Part shown: positions 44,567 through 54,830 of the stretch, piece after piece | How the letters are laid out: every line of letters begins with the position of its first letter | Numbering within the stretch: position 1 is the first letter of the stretch | NCBI RefSeq assembly: GCF_003123725.1 | Contig: NZ_QETA01000001.1 | Coordinates: 1-64,000 of the forward strand | Direction of reading: 5' to 3' | Source of the DNA: Corticimicrobacter populi | GTDB lineage: Bacteria > Pseudomonadota > Gammaproteobacteria > Burkholderiales > Burkholderiaceae_B | DNA length: 64,000 bases | Notes under the pieces: model-generated | The model's database searches: none | What the model saw: the letters and a program-made list of their open reading frames with translations, nothing else | What the model was told of the DNA's origin: nothing | Translations under genes and position numbers: made by a program

Positions 44567-45679
44567 TCAGAATTCGGCGTACATCCGCCCGGGATTGAAA
44601 ATGCCGTGCGGATCAAGCCTGGCTTTCAGGTTGCGGTGCAGGTGCATCAGGGCCGACGGCAGGGGCTGGAAAGGGCTGTCGGCATGACCGGCCGTGAAAC
44701 AGGTGGCATGGCCGCCGGCCGCCTGGGCCAAGTGCTGGATGTTATTTGGTGGTGCTTCGCTGCGCAGCCAGCGCTGGGCACCGCCCCAGTCCACCCACTG
44801 ATCTCCCGGCAGATTCAGTGGCGGCTGCCAGGACGGCACGGACAGGCGCCACAGCGGACGAGGGTCGTCTGTCGTGGCGAAAAAAGGCAGGCGATGTTCG
44901 CGCAGTGACAGCCACCAGTCGTCATCGAGACGGTCGCCGCCGATGCGGTCGCAGGCGGCGCGCACCGAGCCGTCATTGCCCTCGAAGCGCAGGTACAGGG
45001 CATAGCCATCATGGCTGGCGGCGCTGATCGGCAAGGGTTGCTGGCCCCATTCGCGCAGCCGCGCCAGTGCCTTGTCGGGCGGCATGGGTTGCGCGACGCT
45101 GATGCTGCAGCGCGGTTGTGGCAGCACCTTGAAAGAGACTTCGGTGATCAGCCCCAGGCAGCCATGACTGCCTGCCAGCAGGCGCGATATATCGTAGCCG
45201 GCCACATTCTTCATGACTTCGCCACCAAAGCGCAGGTAGGTGCCCAGGCCGCTGATCAGGCGCGTGCCCAGCACGAAATCTCGCACGGCACCGGCCCATG
45301 GGCGGCGTGGCCCTGATAGCCCGGCTGCAACCATGCCGCCTACGGTGGCTGCCGGGCCGAAGGCGGGGGCTTCACAGGCCAGCATCTGGCCGCCACGCGC
45401 CAGTACGCTTTCCAGCTCGGCCAGCGGGGTGCCGGCGCGTGCCGTGATGATGAGTTCGGTCGGATCGTAGGAAACAATGCCGCGATGGCGGGTGGTGTCT
45501 ATGGGGACACCCCGGCGCGGACGTCCCAGGAAGTGTTTGCTGCCGCCGCCCTGGATGTCGAGCGGGGTACGGTCACGCAGGGCGGTGCGTACCTGATCAA
45601 GCAGGTGGAGACTGTCGTCATGGTCCTGGTCGGTCTGGAAGTCGATGGGCAGACGCGAGGTATCGTGTGCGGCAGTCAT
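44567..45679 (-). CDS. glcE: Glycolate oxidase FAD-binding subunit GlcE
   Basis: 370 residues, shorter than GlcD and with one FAD-binding domain. The motif IQGGGSKHFLGRP (~42-54) and the FAD-contact loop GPAATVGGMVAAGLSGPRRP (~107-126) are visible. It works with GlcD and GlcF to oxidise glycolate to glyoxylate. An upstream extension of the frame overlaps glcD; the ATG at 45679 overlaps the glcD stop by one base and is preferred. Confidence 0.95.
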   Translation of the reverse strand: MTAAHDTSRLPIDFQTDQDHDDSLHLLDQVRTALRDRTPLDIQGGGSKHFLGRPRRGVPIDTTRHRGIVSYDPTELIITARAGTPLAELESVLARGGQMLACEAPAFGPAATVGGMVAAGLSGPRRPWAGAVRDFVLGTRLISGLGTYLRFGGEVMKNVAGYDISRLLAGSHGCLGLITEVSFKVLPQPRCSISVAQPMPPDKALARLREWGQQPLPISAASHDGYALYLRFEGNDGSVRAACDRIGGDRLDDDWWLSLREHRLPFFATTDDPRPLWRLSVPSWQPPLNLPGDQWVDWGGAQRWLRSEAPPNNIQHLAQAAGGHATCFTAGHADSPFQPLPSALMHLHRNLKARLDPHGIFNPGRMYAEF

Positions 45680-47178
45680 CAGAAACGCTCCAGTTCGGGG
45701 TGCGGCAGTTGGCCATGATGAACGTGCATCGCACCGAACTCGGCGCAGCGGTGCAGGGTCGGAATGTTCTTGCCGGGATTGAGCAGCCCGGCCTCGTCGA
45801 AGGCCGCCTTGACCGCATGGAAAAAGGTGATTTCGTCGCTGTTGAACTGGGCGCACATCTGGTTGATTTTTTCGCGGCCCACGCCGTGCTCGCCGGTGAT
45901 GCTGCCGCCGACCTCCACGCACAGTTCAAGGATCCGGCCACCCAGCGCTTCGGCGCGTTCCAGTTCACCCGGCCGGTTGGCGTCGAACAGGATCAGCGGA
46001 TGCATGTTGCCGTCGCCGGCATGGAAGACGTTGGCCACGCGCAGGCCGTATTCTTCCGACAGTGCGGCGATGCCCTGCAATACGCCCGGCAGCGCCCGGC
46101 GCGGAATCGTGCCGTCCATGCAGTAATAGTCGGGAGAAATGCGGCCCACGGCAGGGAAGGCATTCTTGCGGCCAGCCCAGAATCGCGCCCGCTCGGCTTC
46201 GTCGCGGGCCTGCCGGACTTCCGTGGCCCCCGCTCGTGCCAGGACATTGCGCACCAGAGTACAGTCCTCGTCGACATCGGATTCGACACCGTCCAGTTCG
46301 CACAGCAGGATGGCTTCGGCATCGAGCGGATAGCCGGCGTGGATGAAATCCTCGGCGGCGTGGATCGACAGTCGGTCCATCATCTCCAGCCCGCCCGGAA
46401 TGATGCCGGCGGCGATGATGTCACCCACGGCCCGGCCTGCTTTCTCGACATCGTCGAAGCTGGCCATCAGTACCTTGGCAACCACGGGACGGGGCAGTAG
46501 CCGTACGGTGACTTCCGTGACCACCCCCAGCATGCCTTCCGAGCCGGTAAACAGCGCCAGCAGATCGAAGCCTGCTGCATCCAGTGCATCGCTGCCAAGC
46601 GTGACAGGCTCGGCATCGATGGTCAGCATCTCGACCTTGAGCACGTTGTGAACGGTCAGGCCGTATTTCAGGCAGTGGACGCCGCCGGCATTCTCGGCCA
46701 CATTGCCACCGATCGAACAGGCAATCTGCGAGGAAGGATCGGGCGCATAGTACAGGCCATGCGGTGCTGCCGCCTGTGAAATCGCCAGGTTGCGCACACC
46801 CGGCTGTACACGGGCATAGCGGCCTTCCGGATGGATATCGAGGATGCGCTTGAAGCGGGCCATGACCAGCAACACACCCTGGGCCAGCGGCAGCGCGCCG
46901 CCCGACAGGCCGGTTCCGGCACCGCGTGCCACGACCGGCACACCCATGTCCCGACAGGTTCGCAGGATGGCCGCGACCTGCTCTACACGCTCGGGCAGGA
47001 CAGCCAGCAGCGGCGTGGTGCGGTAGGCAGACAGTCCGTCGCACTCGTAGGGGCGCAACTGCTCTCTTTCGTGCAGGATTGTCAGGCCCGGCGCGGCCTG
47101 GCGCAATGCCTCGATCAGGGCGGGGCGGTCAACGTCCGGCAGGACGCCATCCAGACGCGGGTCGTACAGGATGTTCAT
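45679..47178 (-). CDS. glcD: Glycolate oxidase catalytic subunit GlcD
   Basis: 499 residues, FAD-dependent, of the GlcD/D-lactate dehydrogenase family. The FAD-binding segment includes VPVVARGAGTGLSGGALP (~80-97) and SIGGNVAENAGGVHCLKYG (~143-161). The C-terminal domain has HAGDGNMHP (~390) and ITGEHGVGREK (~430). It oxidises glycolate to glyoxylate. It is first in the glcDEF unit and diverges from the FadR-family regulator. Confidence 0.97.
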   Translation of the reverse strand: MNILYDPRLDGVLPDVDRPALIEALRQAAPGLTILHEREQLRPYECDGLSAYRTTPLLAVLPERVEQVAAILRTCRDMGVPVVARGAGTGLSGGALPLAQGVLLVMARFKRILDIHPEGRYARVQPGVRNLAISQAAAPHGLYYAPDPSSQIACSIGGNVAENAGGVHCLKYGLTVHNVLKVEMLTIDAEPVTLGSDALDAAGFDLLALFTGSEGMLGVVTEVTVRLLPRPVVAKVLMASFDDVEKAGRAVGDIIAAGIIPGGLEMMDRLSIHAAEDFIHAGYPLDAEAILLCELDGVESDVDEDCTLVRNVLARAGATEVRQARDEAERARFWAGRKNAFPAVGRISPDYYCMDGTIPRRALPGVLQGIAALSEEYGLRVANVFHAGDGNMHPLILFDANRPGELERAEALGGRILELCVEVGGSITGEHGVGREKINQMCAQFNSDEITFFHAVKAAFDEAGLLNPGKNIPTLHRCAEFGAMHVHHGQLPHPELERF

Positions 47179-47261
47179 GGCTGTCTCTTCCAGGTTGGAT
47201 AGGTATAGGTATGCAATGATTATCGGGAGCCTGGGCAGGCAGCTCAAGCCCTGTTCCTGGA

Positions 47262-47270
47262 GGTCATACC
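47262..47270. promoter_or_regulatory. Operator site for FadR-family regulator (upstream copy)
   Basis: GGTCATACC fits the GGT-N3-ACC core bound by GlcC, LldR and PdhR-type regulators. It lies between glcD and glcC. A second copy in inverted orientation (GGTATGACC) lies 89 bases away over the glcC start codon. Extended arms GGTCATACCA and TGGTATGACC are exact reverse complements. Confidence 0.68.
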
Positions 47271-47359
47271 AGTTTTTCGGGTTATCGTTATCCCTTGGTG
47301 CTTTATTGATTGATGAAATAAAAGGGATTTATTGATTCACCTGACAAGGGGGTTCTGCT

Positions 47360-47368
47360 GGTATGACC
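47360..47368. promoter_or_regulatory. Operator site overlapping the glcC start codon
   Basis: GGTATGACC fits GGT-N3-ACC and contains the ATG start codon of glcC itself. A bound regulator here would block its own gene, which suggests autoregulation. Together with the upstream copy it may support looping. Confidence 0.62.
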
Positions 47369-48148
47369 AGTGATTCAAGACCGCCCAGTGTGGCGGAACG
47401 CGTGGCCGTGCATGTCGAGAAATTGATCGTCGACAGCGTGCTGAGGCCGGGGCAGGTATTGCCGTCCGAGCGGCAGTTGATGGAACGGTTCGGCTGTTCG
47501 CGCACGGCGCTGCGCGAGGGGTTGCGCATCCTGCGTGGTCGCGGGCTGATCCGTACCGAGCATGGTCGGGGCTCATTTGTGGCCAGTCTGGGCGCAGGGC
47601 GTGAGTCCTCCCCGCTGATGCACCTGTTCGCTTCCCAGCCCCGTACGCTGTATGACCTGCTGGAGGTTCGGGCATTGCTCGAGGCCGAGGCGGCCCGGCT
47701 GGCCGCCGCGCGGGCCACCCAGGCCGACATGGTGTTGATCCGCCGCGCCTTTGAGGCGTGGCAGCAGGCACAGTCGTTGCCTTCCGGGCAGGTCTTGCCG
47801 GCAGAAGAACATGCGCGTCGTGATCATGCCTTTCACCGTGCCATCAGTGAGGCGGCCGACAATCCGGTGCTGGTGCATACCCTGGATTCGCTCAGCGAAC
47901 TGATGCTGGGCAGTGTGCATGCCTCGGTCAGCCATCTGTATGGCCGGCCACTTTACAAGGCGCAGATCGACCGTCAGCACCTGCGGATTTTCAGGGCCAT
48001 CGAGCAGCGCCGGCCCGAGGCGGCCCAGCGTGCTGCACTGGAGCATGTCCGTTCGGTGCGCGACAACCTGCAGGAAGCGGGGCGCGAGCAGGAGCGGCAG
48101 GCGCGTGCGCTGTTGCGGCTGGAAGGGGCTGCGGGAACGCGCCTCTAG
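47363..48148 (+). CDS. glcC: FadR/GntR-family regulator of glycolate use (GlcC-like)
   Basis: 261 residues. An N-terminal winged helix-turn-helix (~10-75; LPSERQLMERFGCSRTALREGLRIL) is followed by an all-helical FCD ligand domain (~95-230) with metal-binding histidine positions (DHAFHRAI and later His). It is divergent from glcDEF and most likely senses glycolate or glyoxylate. Two GGT-N3-ACC sites flank the promoter region, one over its own start codon. Confidence 0.93.
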   Translation: MTSDSRPPSVAERVAVHVEKLIVDSVLRPGQVLPSERQLMERFGCSRTALREGLRILRGRGLIRTEHGRGSFVASLGAGRESSPLMHLFASQPRTLYDLLEVRALLEAEAARLAAARATQADMVLIRRAFEAWQQAQSLPSGQVLPAEEHARRDHAFHRAISEAADNPVLVHTLDSLSELMLGSVHASVSHLYGRPLYKAQIDRQHLRIFRAIEQRRPEAAQRAALEHVRSVRDNLQEAGREQERQARALLRLEGAAGTRL

Positions 48149-48216
48149 CAACTTGCGCTGGTACCCTGGCATCCGGCCATCAGCGCACCGGGCACGTGCC
48201 GGCAAAGTCAATACCG

Positions 48217-48807
48217 CTATGCGTTTGTGATGTAGCCGAACACGTCATTCAGCATGTCCGGATCGATGTTTTCCGCCAGCGTGCGGTTGCGCAGCGCACG
48301 GACCGACAGGCCTTCCATCAGGGCGGCAATCAGCTCCTGGCGAGACCGCGCACGCGGACTGTCGTCGCCGCGCAGTTTCAGCAGGGTGGCTTGCAGTTCG
48401 GTATCGCTGCGCTGCAGTTCGGCAGCAATTTCAGGATTGCGGGCGGCCTCGGCCAGGATTTCCATCATCAGGGAGGCGCGGGCTGGATCCTGGCTGAGCC
48501 GGATGGCCTTGACGGCATGCTCTATACCCAAAGCACCGCTGGGCGCAGACGCGTCCGTGGAGCGGGTCTCTTCGATCAGCGTGTCGATGGCGCTGCGTTC
48601 GCGCGCCACGATAGCGGCCACGATGTCTTCCTTTTTCTTGAAGTAATGATAGATATGGCCCGCACTCATGCCCGCTTCGGCAGATATTTGCGCCATGCTG
48701 CTGCGGTGGAAGCCTTTTTCGCGAAAGCATCTGGCAGCCGCTTCGAGTATCTGTTCCTTTCTGCGTCGGGCAATCGCGGAGTCTTCGGATCTATTCCTGT
48801 CGGTCAT
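48217..48807 (-). CDS. TetR family repressor of the RND efflux operon
   Basis: 196 residues. The N-terminal TetR helix-turn-helix lies at ~10-60 (ILEAAARCFREKGFHRSSM, SAEAGMSAGHIYHYFKKKEDI). A C-terminal ligand-binding domain of about 130 residues follows. The ATG at 48807 is preferred; an upstream ATG at 48840 is possible. It is divergent from the efflux operon, and a 32-bp palindrome lies over that operon's promoter. It is therefore likely the repressor of the pump, released by a toxic compound. Confidence 0.92.
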   Translation of the reverse strand: MTDRNRSEDSAIARRRKEQILEAAARCFREKGFHRSSMAQISAEAGMSAGHIYHYFKKKEDIVAAIVARERSAIDTLIEETRSTDASAPSGALGIEHAVKAIRLSQDPARASLMMEILAEAARNPEIAAELQRSDTELQATLLKLRGDDSPRARSRQELIAALMEGLSVRALRNRTLAENIDPDMLNDVFGYITNA

Positions 48808-48939
48808 GGCTGTGTCTGTGGAAGGGCCGTGGCGTGGCATTTGGATTGGCCGCGCGCCAGCGTTTCGTGAAAACAACAGTTTAGCGGGTGTAGGGCCAGA
48901 TCGGGATGGCGCATTCCGATGCATCTTCCCGATACGGTA

Positions 48940-48967
48940 TTGCAAACTGATCGCAATCCTCTAAAAT
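48940..48967 (+). promoter_or_regulatory. Promoter of the RND efflux operon
   Basis: TTGCAA (48940-48945) and TAAAAT (48962-48967) are separated by 16 bases. The -10 matches consensus in five of six positions and the -35 in four. The -10 is the left edge of the TetR-type palindrome, so binding would block RNA polymerase. Confidence 0.58.
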
Positions 48968-48993
48968 TAGGTCGGTTAACCAACCTAATTTTA
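48962..48993. promoter_or_regulatory. TetR-type operator palindrome
   Basis: Two perfect 11-base arms, TAAAATTAGGT and ACCTAATTTTA, flank CGGTTAACCA, whose GGTTAACC core is also palindromic. It covers the -10 hexamer and the start-site region of the RND operon, and lies between the divergent TetR gene and the pump. Confidence 0.8.
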
Positions 48994-49010
48994 TGCGAGA
49001 GTGCCGTTAT

Positions 49011-50195
49011 ATGACACATCAGTGGAAAAAGCATGGCCTGGCGCTGGCTGTGGCGATGGTCAGCTTGATGCTGGCCGCCTGCCAGAAGAACGCTTCCGAT
49101 TCCGCCGCCGTCGGCCAGCCCGAGCCGGAGGTCGGCGTTGTCACGCTTGCGCCGCAACCGGTGTCCCTGGTCGCCGACCTGCCGGGGCGCACGCGGCCGT
49201 ATCTTGTGGCTGAGGTGCGGCCGCAGGTGGGCGGGATCCTGCAGAAACGTCTGTTCGAGGAGGGGAGCCAGGTCGAGGCAGGGCAGCCGCTCTACCAGAT
49301 CGACCCGGCACTATACCGGGCGACGTTGGCGCGGGCTGAGGCCAGCCTGGCGTCAGCCCGTCTGCTGTCCGAACGCTATGCGCGTTTGATTGAACGCAAC
49401 GCGATCAGCCGACAAGACCATGACGATGCACGCTCGCAATATCTGCAGGCTCGGGCGACGGCGGAGACAGCACGTATCGACCTGAGCTATACCCGCATGG
49501 CCGCGCCTATTGCTGGTCGGATTGGTCGCTCGTCGGTGACGCAGGGGGCGCTGGTGACGGCCAACCAGGCAGAGGCATTGGCCACGGTGCAACAGCTTGA
49601 TCCGATCTATGTCGATATCGTGCAGCCCGCCACGGCCATCCTGGCCCTGAAGGAAGACCTGGCGCGGCGAGGCACGGCAGATATGGAACAGGCTCAGGCA
49701 GAGGTGAACCTGACGCTGGAGAACGGCAAGCCCTATCCGCATACGGGCGTATTGAAGTTTTCCGAGGTCAGTGTCGACGAGGGAACCGGGGCGGTCACTT
49801 TGCGTGCCGTGTTTCCAAATCCGGAGCATTTGCTGCTACCAGGCATGTTTGTTCATGCGCAACTGCCACAGGAGCGGCGCGAGGCGGCGTTGCTGGTGCC
49901 GCAACGCGGCATTGCCCGCGATGTCGCCGGCCAAGCCAGTGCCCTGGTCGTCGATGCCGAAGGCAAAGTTGAACAGCGGCCTGTGGTGGTCGGACGTAGC
50001 ATGGGGGCCTCCTGGCTGATCGAGTCCGGGTTGCAGGCCGGCGACCGGGTCATCGTCGACGGGCTGCAGAAAGTCCGCCCGGGTATGCAGGTCAGCGTGG
50101 TGCCCGCCGATGGCGCGAAACAGCCGCAGCAGGCGGGTGCCGAGCGGCAGCAGCCTGCCACTGAGCCGCAGCAGTTCGCCGTTGGCGCACGATAG
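49011..50195 (+). CDS. RND efflux periplasmic adaptor (MexA/AcrA-like lipoprotein)
   Basis: 394 residues. The lipoprotein signal with lipobox LAAC (Cys24) is followed by a membrane fusion protein: beta-barrel and lipoyl parts around VRPQVGGILQKRLFEEG, and a helical hairpin near SLASARLLSERYARLIERNAIS. An ATG at 48993 inside the operator is an alternative start; 49011 fits the lipobox better. It links the inner-membrane pump to the outer-membrane channel. It is first in a TetR-controlled operon. Confidence 0.95.
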   Translation: MTHQWKKHGLALAVAMVSLMLAACQKNASDSAAVGQPEPEVGVVTLAPQPVSLVADLPGRTRPYLVAEVRPQVGGILQKRLFEEGSQVEAGQPLYQIDPALYRATLARAEASLASARLLSERYARLIERNAISRQDHDDARSQYLQARATAETARIDLSYTRMAAPIAGRIGRSSVTQGALVTANQAEALATVQQLDPIYVDIVQPATAILALKEDLARRGTADMEQAQAEVNLTLENGKPYPHTGVLKFSEVSVDEGTGAVTLRAVFPNPEHLLLPGMFVHAQLPQERREAALLVPQRGIARDVAGQASALVVDAEGKVEQRPVVVGRSMGASWLIESGLQAGDRVIVDGLQKVRPGMQVSVVPADGAKQPQQAGAERQQPATEPQQFAVGAR

Positions 50196-50207
50196 GAGAG
50201 ATGCAGC

Positions 50208-53200
50208 ATGTCACGTTTCTTTATCGACAGGCCGATCTTTGCCTGGGTGGTCGCCATTGTCGTGATGTTGGCCGGAGTGCTGGCGATTCGCGGGTTGCCG
50301 ATCAACCAGTATCCCAATATCGCCGCGCCGGCCATCCAAATCAGCGGCACCTATCCCGGCGCTTCGGCACAGACCGTGCAGGATACGGTAGTGCAGGTGA
50401 TCGAGCAGCAGCTCAACGGCCTGGATGGCCTGCGCTATATCAAGTCCGAGGGCAATGCCGACGGCAGCTTCTCGATCACAGCGACCTTCGAACAAGGCAC
50501 TGATCCCGACATCGCCCAAGTGCAGGTGCAGAACAAACTGTCCCTGGCGACCCCCCTGGTGCCGGACGAGGTCCAGCAGCAGGGCATTCGCGTGGCCAAG
50601 TACCAGATCAATTTCCTGGTGGTAATCGGGCTGGTGTCGGCCAATGGCGGCATGAGTGCATATGACCTGGGCGACTATATTGTTTCCAATCTGCAGGATC
50701 CGCTGTCGCGCACGCCGGGGGTGGGTGACTTCATGGTGATGGGATCGCAGAATGCAATGCGGATCTGGATGGACCCTGTTCGTCTCAACAGCTACGGCCT
50801 GACGCCAGTGGATGTGGCCAATGCGATTCGTACGCAGAACGTGCAGGTGTCTTCCGGTCAGATTGGCGGGCTACCGTCGCGGGCTGGCGTGCAGCTCAAT
50901 GCCACCGTGATCGGCAAGACCCGCTTCCAGACGCCGGCGCAATTCGAGAATATTCTGCTCAAGGTCAATCGCGACGGCTCGCAGGTCAGGCTGCGCGACG
51001 TGGCAGAGATCGGGCTGGGCGCGGAGAATTTCTCTATCCAGGCTCGCCATGACAGCGACCGGCCTTCTGCTGCGATTGCCTTGCGGCTGGCGACGGGAGC
51101 CAATGCCCTGGAGACGATCGAGGCAGTGCGCGCGACGCTCGACGACCTGCAGTCGACCTTTCCGGATGGGCTGCAGATCGTCTATCCGTACGATACCGCA
51201 CCGGTCATCAGCGAATCGATCGAGGGTGTGGTGCATACCCTGCTCGAGGCGATCGTGCTGGTGTTCCTGGTGATGTTCCTGTTCCTGCAGAACTGGCGCG
51301 CCACCCTGATTCCCACGCTGGCCGTGCCGGTGGTGCTGCTGGGCACCTTCGGTATCATGTCGGCCTTTGGTTTCACCATCAATATCCTGACCATGTTCGG
51401 CCTGGTGCTGGCGATCGGGCTGCTGGTGGATGATGCCATCGTGGTGGTCGAGAACGTGGAGCGGCTGATGGCCGAGGAAGGACTGTCCCCGGTCGAGGCT
51501 ACCCGCAAGTCGATGGACCAGATCACGGGTGCCCTGGTTGGTATTGGTCTGGTGCTGTCGGCAGTGTTCGTGCCGATGGCGTTCTTTGGCGGTTCCACCG
51601 GGGTGATCTATCGCCAGTTCTCGATTACCATCGTCTCGGCGATGGCTTTGTCAGTATTGGTGGCCATCATCTTCACGCCGGCCCTGTGCGCCACGCTCCT
51701 GAAGCCGGCCGGGCAGGCGCATGGCACCGGCAAGGGGCCACTGGCGGCCTTCAACCGCTGGTTCGACCGGCTTACTCTGCGCTACCGCAATGGCCTAGCC
51801 CGCTTCGTGGGCGGTCGCAGGCGTGGGATGGCGGCATTCGCCGTGATCATTGCCGCGCTGGTGGTGCTGTTCCCGATGCTGCCGACGACATTCCTGCCGG
51901 ATGAGGATCAGGGCAATCTGTTCGTGCAGGTGCAGATGCCGCCCAACAGCAGTGCCGAACGGACGCAGGAGGTGCTGTCAGAGGTGGCGCGCTATCTTCT
52001 TGAAGATGAGGGCGAAACCGTCGAATCGGTTATGACCGTGGCCGGTTTCAACTTTGCCGGGCGCGGGCAGGGATCGGGGATGGCTTTTGTCCAGTTGCGT
52101 CCCTGGGCCGAACGCAGCGTCGGCGTATTCGAGCTGGCAGGGCGTGCGATGGGGCGGTTCAGCCGCATCAAGGAAGCTTCGGTGATCGCCTTCGCGCCAC
52201 CGGCTGTCATGGAGCTAGGCAACGCGACCGGTTTCAACCTGTTCCTGGAAGATCGCAGTGGCGGCAATCATGAAAGGCTGATCGAGGCGCGCAACCAGTT
52301 CCTGATGCTGGCTGCGCAACATCCGGCGCTGTCCATGGTGCGTCCGAACGGCCTGGACGATGAACCTCAGTACCAGATCCTGATCGACGACGAGAAGGTG
52401 CAGGCGCTGGGGCTGAGCCTGGCGGATGTGAACAGCACCATGTCGGCGGCCTGGGGATCGTCCTACGTCAACGATTTCATTGACCGAGGCCGAGTCAAGA
52501 AAGTCTTTATCCAGGGGGCACCTGATTTCCGCATGACCCCCGAGGATTTCGAAACATGGTACATGCGCAACGCGGATGGGCAGATGGTTTCGTTCGCGGC
52601 GTTCGCGACGGGGCGCTGGACCTATGGCTCGCCCAAACTAGAGCGCTACAACGGTGTGTCTGCAGTGGAGATCCTCGGTGAGCCGGCGTTAGGCTACAGT
52701 TCGGGCGAGGCGATGGCGGCAGTCGAGGAAATCGCTGCACAACTTCCGGGCGATATCCGTGTGGCCTGGACCGGTCTGTCTTACGAGGAACGGTTGTCAG
52801 GGGCCCAGGCCCCGATGCTGTATGCACTGTCTCTGTTGATTGTGTTCCTGTGTTTGGCGGCGCTGTATGAGAGTTGGTCGATACCGTTCTCTGTCATGTT
52901 AGTGGTGCCGCTGGGCGTCTTGGGCACTGTGGTGGCCACGCTGATGCGTGGACTGGGCAACGATGTCTTTTTTCAGGTCGGATTACTGACGACCATTGGT
53001 CTGGCGGCCAAGAACGCCATTCTGATCGTCGAGTTCGCCCGCGAGCTGGTCGAGCGGCAGGGTCGACCCCTGATTGAGGCGGCGATCGAAGCGGCGCGGC
53101 TGCGACTGCGCCCGATTGTCATGACCTCGCTGGCTTTCACTGCCGGGGTGATCCCGCTGGCAATCGCGAGCGGTGCCAGTTCGGCAGCCAAGCATGCCAT

Positions 53201-53366
53201 CGGCACTGGCGTGATCGGCGGCATGGTGGCGGCTACCGTGTTGGCGGTATTTTTCGTGCCGCTGTTTTTCGTGGTGGTGTCCAGCCTGTTCGGTAGAAAA
53301 CGACGCCCACCAGAGGCGTCGGGTACGGCATCTGCCGAAGTGACACGACAGGAGGATGCGCGATGA
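50208..53366 (+). CDS. RND multidrug efflux pump (AcrB/MexB/HAE1 family)
   Basis: 1052 residues, a proton-driven drug exporter trimer. Proton-relay aspartates are in [20 protein letters not shown] (~404-423). The relay lysine in helix 10 is in [14 protein letters not shown] (~930-943). Twelve membrane helices and two large periplasmic loops are expected. It starts 12 bases after the adaptor gene and overlaps the outer-membrane factor gene by four bases. Substrates are not evident from the sequence. Confidence 0.97.
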   Translation: MSRFFIDRPIFAWVVAIVVMLAGVLAIRGLPINQYPNIAAPAIQISGTYPGASAQTVQDTVVQVIEQQLNGLDGLRYIKSEGNADGSFSITATFEQGTDPDIAQVQVQNKLSLATPLVPDEVQQQGIRVAKYQINFLVVIGLVSANGGMSAYDLGDYIVSNLQDPLSRTPGVGDFMVMGSQNAMRIWMDPVRLNSYGLTPVDVANAIRTQNVQVSSGQIGGLPSRAGVQLNATVIGKTRFQTPAQFENILLKVNRDGSQVRLRDVAEIGLGAENFSIQARHDSDRPSAAIALRLATGANALETIEAVRATLDDLQSTFPDGLQIVYPYDTAPVISESIEGVVHTLLEAIVLVFLVMFLFLQNWRATLIPTLAVPVVLLGTFGIMSAFGFTINILTMFGLVLAIGLLVDDAIVVVENVERLMAEEGLSPVEATRKSMDQITGALVGIGLVLSAVFVPMAFFGGSTGVIYRQFSITIVSAMALSVLVAIIFTPALCATLLKPAGQAHGTGKGPLAAFNRWFDRLTLRYRNGLARFVGGRRRGMAAFAVIIAALVVLFPMLPTTFLPDEDQGNLFVQVQMPPNSSAERTQEVLSEVARYLLEDEGETVESVMTVAGFNFAGRGQGSGMAFVQLRPWAERSVGVFELAGRAMGRFSRIKEASVIAFAPPAVMELGNATGFNLFLEDRSGGNHERLIEARNQFLMLAAQHPALSMVRPNGLDDEPQYQILIDDEKVQALGLSLADVNSTMSAAWGSSYVNDFIDRGRVKKVFIQGAPDFRMTPEDFETWYMRNADGQMVSFAAFATGRWTYGSPKLERYNGVSAVEILGEPALGYSSGEAMAAVEEIAAQLPGDIRVAWTGLSYEERLSGAQAPMLYALSLLIVFLCLAALYESWSIPFSVMLVVPLGVLGTVVATLMRGLGNDVFFQVGLLTTIGLAAKNAILIVEFARELVERQGRPLIEAAIEAARLRLRPIVMTSLAFTAGVIPLAIASGASSAAKHAIGTGVIGGMVAATVLAVFFVPLFFVVVSSLFGRKRRPPEASGTASAEVTRQEDAR

Positions 53367-54823
53367 GCAAGACGGTCTACCACATTGCGGCGACCTGCAG
53401 CCTGTTGTTCCTGTCTGCGTGCGCGAGCATGGCACCCGAGTACCAGCGCCCGGCGATGCCGGTGGCCGGGCATTGGGCCGGAGAGGACGATGCACCTGCG
53501 CCGGGGGGGGGCCACGCTGCCGAATTGCCCTGGCGCCAGGTGTTTGCCGATGCCAGATTGCAGCGCCTGATCGAACTGGCGCTGCGGCACAACCGCGACC
53601 TTCAGGTGGCAGTGCTGAATATTGAAAAGGCACGCGCCCAATACCGTATCCAGCGTGCCAGTCTACTTCCCCAAATAGAGGCGGCTGGCAGCGGCACGGC
53701 GCAGCGAACACCTGCGGCCACGTCGGTAACCGGCGAGTCCGGTGTCAGCCATACCTACGGACTGGAAGTGGGCCTTGCTTCCTATGAGTTGGATCTATTT
53801 GGTCGAGTTCGCAGTCTCAGGGATGAAGCGTTGCAAAGCTACCTGGCTACCGAGGAAACCAGGCGTTCGGTGCATATTGCCCTAGTGGCCGAAGTGGCCG
53901 ATGCCTGGCTGGCGTTGGTGACCGACCGGCAGTTGCTGCAACTGGCCGAGCGTACCCTCGCCAGCCGCGAGGGGGCGTATGCATTGCAGCAGGCCAGGGC
54001 TGAAGAAGGCAATGCGTCGCAGCTCGACCTGCGCCAGGCCGAACGTGAAATGGAGCAGGCGCGGGCCCAGGCCCTGTCTGCCACGCAGCAGGCAGCACTC
54101 GACGCGAATGCCCTTGAATTGCTGGTTGGCCTGCCGCTGGATGCATCGTTGCTGCCCGAGGCCGATGTCGATCTTGACACGGTGCTCGGCACGCGTGAGA
54201 TTCCGGCCGGGTTGCCGTCGGCCATGCTCCAGGCGCGTCCGGACATCCTGGCGGCCGAGCACCGGCTGATGGCGGCCAATGCCCATATCGGCGCAGCGCG
54301 GGCGGCGTTCTTCCCGATGATTTCCCTGACGGCTGCAACCGGGCGTGGCAGCGACGCGCTCTCCAGTCTGTTCGATGCAGGCGGACGGACCTGGCGTTTC
54401 GTGCCGCAGATCACGCTGCCGATCTTTACGGGCGGACGCCTGCAGGCAGAGCTCGAGGTCTCCGAGGCAGATCGCAGGATTGCCGTGGCAGAGTATGAAC
54501 AGACCATACAGACTGCGTTCCGAGAAGTGGCAGATGCCCTGGCGCGACGCAGTACGGCCGATGCCACGGTACAGGCACAGTCTAAGCGCGCTCAGGCTGC
54601 GGCCGAGGTCGACGAACTGGTGCGGTTGCGCTACGACACTGGAGTTTCGGACTACCTGGAGGTGCTGGATGCCCAGCGTACGCTCTATGCGGCGCAACAG
54701 GATCGGCTGCAGGCGGAGCAGGCTCGCCAGGGCAGCCTGGTGTCGCTTTATCGGGCACTGGGCGGCGGCTGGCTGGCGCAGGGGCAGACCGACTCTGCTG
54801 CGGCCGGTCCGTCGGGCGGATGA
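53363..54823 (+). CDS. Outer-membrane efflux lipoprotein (OprM/NodT family)
   Basis: 486 residues. The signal peptide with lipobox LSAC is followed by two repeats of the OEP fold with coiled-coil helices. Recognisable segments are [21 protein letters not shown] (~131 onward) and [21 protein letters not shown] (~314 onward). It forms the trimeric outer-membrane channel. It overlaps the pump gene by four bases. Confidence 0.96.
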   Translation: MSKTVYHIAATCSLLFLSACASMAPEYQRPAMPVAGHWAGEDDAPAPGGGHAAELPWRQVFADARLQRLIELALRHNRDLQVAVLNIEKARAQYRIQRASLLPQIEAAGSGTAQRTPAATSVTGESGVSHTYGLEVGLASYELDLFGRVRSLRDEALQSYLATEETRRSVHIALVAEVADAWLALVTDRQLLQLAERTLASREGAYALQQARAEEGNASQLDLRQAEREMEQARAQALSATQQAALDANALELLVGLPLDASLLPEADVDLDTVLGTREIPAGLPSAMLQARPDILAAEHRLMAANAHIGAARAAFFPMISLTAATGRGSDALSSLFDAGGRTWRFVPQITLPIFTGGRLQAELEVSEADRRIAVAEYEQTIQTAFREVADALARRSTADATVQAQSKRAQAAAEVDELVRLRYDTGVSDYLEVLDAQRTLYAAQQDRLQAEQARQGSLVSLYRALGGGWLAQGQTDSAAAGPSGG

Positions 54824-54830
54824 AACGCTC

